Shown piece by piece: positions 59,725-64,000 of a DNA stretch of 64,000 nucleotides (position 1 is its first letter; each line of letters begins with the position of its first letter). Source of the DNA: Apteryx mantelli (Eukaryota; Chordata; Aves; Apterygiformes; Apterygidae); the NCBI RefSeq assembly GCF_036417845.1, contig NC_089981.1, forward strand, positions 83,741,268 through 83,805,267, given 5' to 3'. The notes under the pieces were generated by a model. It made no database searches and had not been told where the DNA came from. It saw nothing but the letters and a program-made list of their open reading frames with translations. A program made the translations under genes and the position numbers.

Positions 59725-62700
59725 ATCATATTCCCCACATGAACCGGTGGTTCACAAGTGACAAGCAGAGCACTATGCCATTTGTAGTTCATAAACATCC
59801 TGTTGCATCTGCTAACTCAGTCCAGTCTAACTTGTTGACTTCTCTGGACACTCAGAAAGCTTTTAAAGCTGCTCCAGTTACATAATCACAGCATGAAAAC
59901 CGTACAGACCCAACATGAGGGAGCCTGTGTCCCAGAACGTGACCTGAAAGAACTCCGTAAGATAATAATGTATTGTCTTGTTATCACTCTCATCTACAAC
60001 CAGCTGATGGATGGAGTGATCCCCTACTGCTTTGTGCCATCAAAGGATAAAAAGCCAACACTCTCAAACACAGGTGTTTCCATTCCAGTTCAAATACCTC
60101 TTTTTGATTGCCTCTTTTTAGTGGAATTTGCCTTCTATTGAAATATGATTTACAACTACAATAATGAAAACTGGACATGCTGAAGGCTGGAATATCTTAA
60201 TATTCAAAAAAGCAAACAAATTTGAAGCTCTGTTACAAGCAGGGTACTGTCATGGGGAGTCCACTGATAAAGCAAAGTTCGGTTTTGCAGAGTAAGTAGG
60301 GATTCGAACTCCTATTTTTGTACACGAAGCAGAGAATGCCTTCCCCAAACACAAATGAGCTCTCTGAAAGAGTGAATAGTCTAAGAAAACGCAAGCAAAC
60401 CCTTTTGTCACTTTTTGAAATAAAATGAAATGAAACTGTATCTTTCAAGAGCTTTGCCTTCCTGTATGAGTCATTTCTTTTTCTGATCATAAAAGAGGAA
60501 AAACACATGCATTTTAAACTTTCAAGAGAAATATATACATTATACATAGACTACACTTGAATAAATTAGGTGGCAGTAAATCTAAGTTATTAATAAAAAT
60601 CATGTACAAGTGTTTTGATTAAATAGGTCACATATAGACTTAGGGCAAGAATTCAGCTGACTCCAAAGGGTAACTGTCTTAATATTGGTACATCAACCAA
60701 TCGCTCTGTGGCATCCACTGCTAATTTTCATGCAACAATTCCAGGACTCACTAGCACAAGAGACTGGACACAGTGAATTAAAGTCCACACCGATAAATGA
60801 ATGGTAGCTCTCTTAAAAGATCTCATGGCTGCATGGTACCTTGAATATCAATGGAGCAAAGGCAACAGGACAGTGGGCAGACTTTGGCGTTGAAAAAGTA
60901 TTGTCAAAAGACCTGAAGAAACCTTAAAACTGAAACTTTTTGGACTCAGGAGACTTGGATCTTCCTTCCTACATAGATACATGGTCCATGTTGAATTTAC
61001 ATTACAATACAAACTAACTCATTGACTACAGATTAAGGAGGAGATGCATGAGTTCCTATCTTTGCACTTTTCTGGTGATGCAAAGCAACTGTAAACACAG
61101 CTGAAATGATTACTGCAGTCTTCCTGCTTTGATACATCAGTGAATCTTCCCTGAAGCTAAAAATTAAAAAGTAATAGGGACTAAAGACAGATCCCATGTA
61201 TCTGAAATAATGAAAATTGAATAACAGCATTCTTGTTTGGTCTCTTATTTAGGGTTGTATGAATTTCTCATTATTAAAAAAGGTTCCATTAAAATAGAAA
61301 TTAATGTGTAAATATCAGTAACAAATGTAAAAATGCTAAGAGATGGTAAAACTATCCTCAAGCTGAGTGTTTTAAACTTGAGAAACTCAAGGAAGATAAT
61401 ACTTCAAAGAAAACCACAGTAAGGTAGGAAGTATACAGTTAAGATACATGAATAGCTTAAACTCTGCCTGAAGTGATGCCATGAGGGGAAAGGTTAAAAA
61501 AAGTCCCTATTTGTCCTAAAACACCACTTCATCTAATTTGGGATGACATCACTAGTATTGCTTAATCAGAGGAAAACATTTTTTATGACGATCTGGATGC
61601 CTTTGCTGTGTTCTTCTAATTTTTGCATGTTGGATTTCATGAAAAGCAAGATTAAATTTGAACCTCACAGACTCTTTATGTATAGTTTTGTAATGTTACG
61701 ACACGCTGAGGGGAATGGGAAGAGATGAAAGAACACATAGCATGTGAAGAAAGGCAAACACACCTCGTCAAAGAGGATTCTTGCTACACCTTCTCACCTA
61801 CCTTATTTAAAAATCCATGGTGCCCATGTGTTTTTTTTATGTGCGTGGATCAATCCACAACACAGGGAAGGAGTCACACATTTAAGTCAGAAAAACCCAC
61901 TTTATGAGTGAAACAGAAGTCCCTGTAAAAGCATTCTGGATAGTACGCAGTTAAGGTAGAATTCAGTCCTGTGAAGAGGCCAGCTTAAATCTACGCTTAG
62001 GGGGAATTTTCCCTGAGGAAATCAGTCACGATGAGTAATGTCACTTCCTCTGATTATTGCTATCTTATCTGTAACGTGTATCAGCATGGTACTACCTGGT
62101 AGAATAAGGTTCACTCGAACTGTTTACCACTTTAGAGACTTTGGAAACTGCTCCTATCCCCTTTGTGCATATGGCAACACCAATGGCAGAAGGATGTGCG
62201 AGAAACATCTTTGGGAACAAGTCCTTAAATAGCTGTCTCTTTTTCATTGGCAAAATAAAACCCACAGTTTTTTAACACATTTTTCTAGCAAGGAAAAGGC
62301 TTATACCACGGTTTATAGGTATAATAATATATGAAATATGCCTAAGAATAATACTCATTTGGGACTGAATCTTTCAAGAAAAGCAACTGTTCGTATTGAT
62401 TCCACAAAGAATCATCTCACTGATCTACACAACTGATTTTGAAGGAATCTCTTCAGATAGTAGATTTAAGTAATCAAGATGGAAATGTAAAAATCACAGC
62501 ATCAAACCTGTCTGTTCATTTCCCCATTGTAGAGAAATATTTGATACAATAAGAAAAATTGGTGTAATATTTCATCACACGCTGGCCCATTTCAGTTGCT
62601 GGCACTCAATGATAGCAAGATACTGTGATCAGTATCACAATATTCAGACATATTTAATCACAGTAACAGCTTCACTCTTACATTCCTGCTCCTGTACTTA

Positions 62701-64000
62701 ATATTTTTGATTACTTAACAAAACAAGACTGAAAACAAAGAATAAACCCAAAAGTCTTGAGCTAGCAATAGAACAGGACTAACAGGGATTTGGGTGATAC
62801 AAGCTTATTTCTGTTCAACAGCTGACCCCATTTTACAGTCATTGTTCTAATTGCAAAATTGTAAGTTGTTTTCTCCTCTGTCTTTCTAGATGCATTGTGA
62901 GTTTTACTAGAAGAAAGAGAAAAAGCACATTTTTGGTGAAGCTGGAAACTGAGGAAAAGAAAAATTGGCAGCATTTGGAGAAAGAAAAGTAATATTTTCT
63001 CGCACATGAGGCAAAGGAAGGAAGAAGAGAAGTGCTTTGGATGCAAAACCAAGAAAAAGAAAAGCAGTGTTTCAGTCTGGTAGCAGCCTCACCTGCCTTT
63101 ATTTTCTCCGTTGTTCTGATGTAGTTGGGTGGTTCGAGAAGTAGCACTGTGGTGCACCAAATGATTTAGAAGATTAGCTGCTGCTCCTTTGGCTTGCCAA
63201 AGAACTCTTTCTGCATGGATGCCTCGAGGATTATTTGTTATAATTCCTGGGTTCTTAGACTTATCTGCAACACAAAATGCACATGGATATTCTCCCTACA
63301 CAGCCTTTCCCAGCTACCAATCACCAAGAATGCCATTCATTCCCCTTTTCTTCCTCCTAATTTTCCTAGCCAGAACAATGATGTTTATATCATTTCCTTT
63401 GAGGTTTTAGCACGGTTAAAATTTTAATTTACAGACTGAAATTGGTGCCCATTGTTTAATAAACAAATAAATCATTAAAAAAGTAAAGCTTTTGAAAACT
63501 CTGAAAGGCTAATTCTTCAATCAATGATTTGGACTGAATCTGAAGATCCAAAACTAAGGTGAAGAACACCTGGAAAAGATATATATTCCTCCTGAAAACA
63601 CATGTATTTCCCAGCTGTGGGAAGGTTGTTAGAAACTTACAGGGATGTAAATGTATTGCAAAACAAAAAATAATTATACCTGCTGCAATATTCACTGCTT
63701 TAAACGTAAATAAAATTTGTTAATTACAGATTTGCTTGCAAGATACCCTGGGAAGATCAAAATGCCCTTGTTAAAACTGTTTTATATGGGCCATGTAATA
63801 TCTAGCATGAGGGAGTATAACTACATGAAGTATTCAGGAAAGGAACACTTGGCTTATGCATATTTTTTATGTTTGTTTATGCTTACTTTTATTTGACACA
63901 GTACAGGCTTTTCAAGTTTGTGATGAAATGTAAAATCAGAGCCAAAGAAACGGTTTAAGTTTTCATTCAGATTCACATTTGTTATTCTGAGAGGAAAATA

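Larger units (their letters stand above)
46300..64000. other. AT-rich intergenic region with no recognised gene
   Basis: No gene family was recognised over these 17.7 kb. Open frames are short and AT-driven, apart from two GC-richer exon-like patches at 48.0 and 49.5 kb. Several decayed ancient repeats and a purine-rich A run at 50606-50645 are present. An outlying intron or regulatory desert is possible but cannot be shown. Confidence 0.55.

Overview
The window is vertebrate nuclear DNA and almost certainly from a bird. The evidence is the CR1 LINE family with its ATTCTGTGA-type 3' tail, a compact intron-rich PCNX4, the DHRS7/PCNX4 gene pair (also neighbours on human chromosome 14q23), and a short TOPORS-like RING gene of a kind I recall being annotated many times in avian genomes. 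Species cannot be read from the sequence.

Layout. 1-4025 is non-coding and is presumably a DHRS7 intron. 4026-6832 holds the last three coding exons and the polyadenylation signal of DHRS7 (+). About 4.8 kb of unassigned DNA separates it from PCNX4 (-), whose ten coding exons run from 22357 down to 11624. These join in frame without a break into a 1183-residue protein, and the two genes converge tail to tail. A CpG island at about 25.1-26.3 kb holds the PCNX4 promoter and probable non-coding first exon. 26.3-33.2 kb shows no gene I can support.

33.25-40.98 kb is an accessory block. It begins with a nearly full-length CR1 (-) with an 883-codon open frame that has lost a catalytic aspartate and its 3' coding end. 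Next is a roughly 3 kb GC-rich segment with a TOPORS-like RING gene (-), an upstream CRE-like pair, a probable intron and a poly(A) signal. It ends with two 5'-truncated CR1 copies arranged head to head.

41-64 kb is AT-rich and mostly empty. A promoter/exon-like patch lies at 45.2 kb (inverted CCAAT, RFX X-box-like motif, 33-codon ORF followed by a splice donor). Two weak GC-rich exon-like ORFs lie at 48.0 and 49.5 kb, and several decayed ancient sauropsid repeats lie at 55-60 kb. LRRC9, expected next to the PCNX4 promoter from mammalian synteny, was not recognised.

The two well-supported genes are housekeeping type: DHRS7 is an ER-membrane short-chain dehydrogenase/reductase and PCNX4 is a multi-pass pecanex-family membrane protein. 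They share no evident pathway; their pairing is conserved synteny. I found no operon-like or defence-like system. The best candidates for something undescribed are the RING gene within the CR1-flanked GC block and the putative new exon at 45.2 kb.
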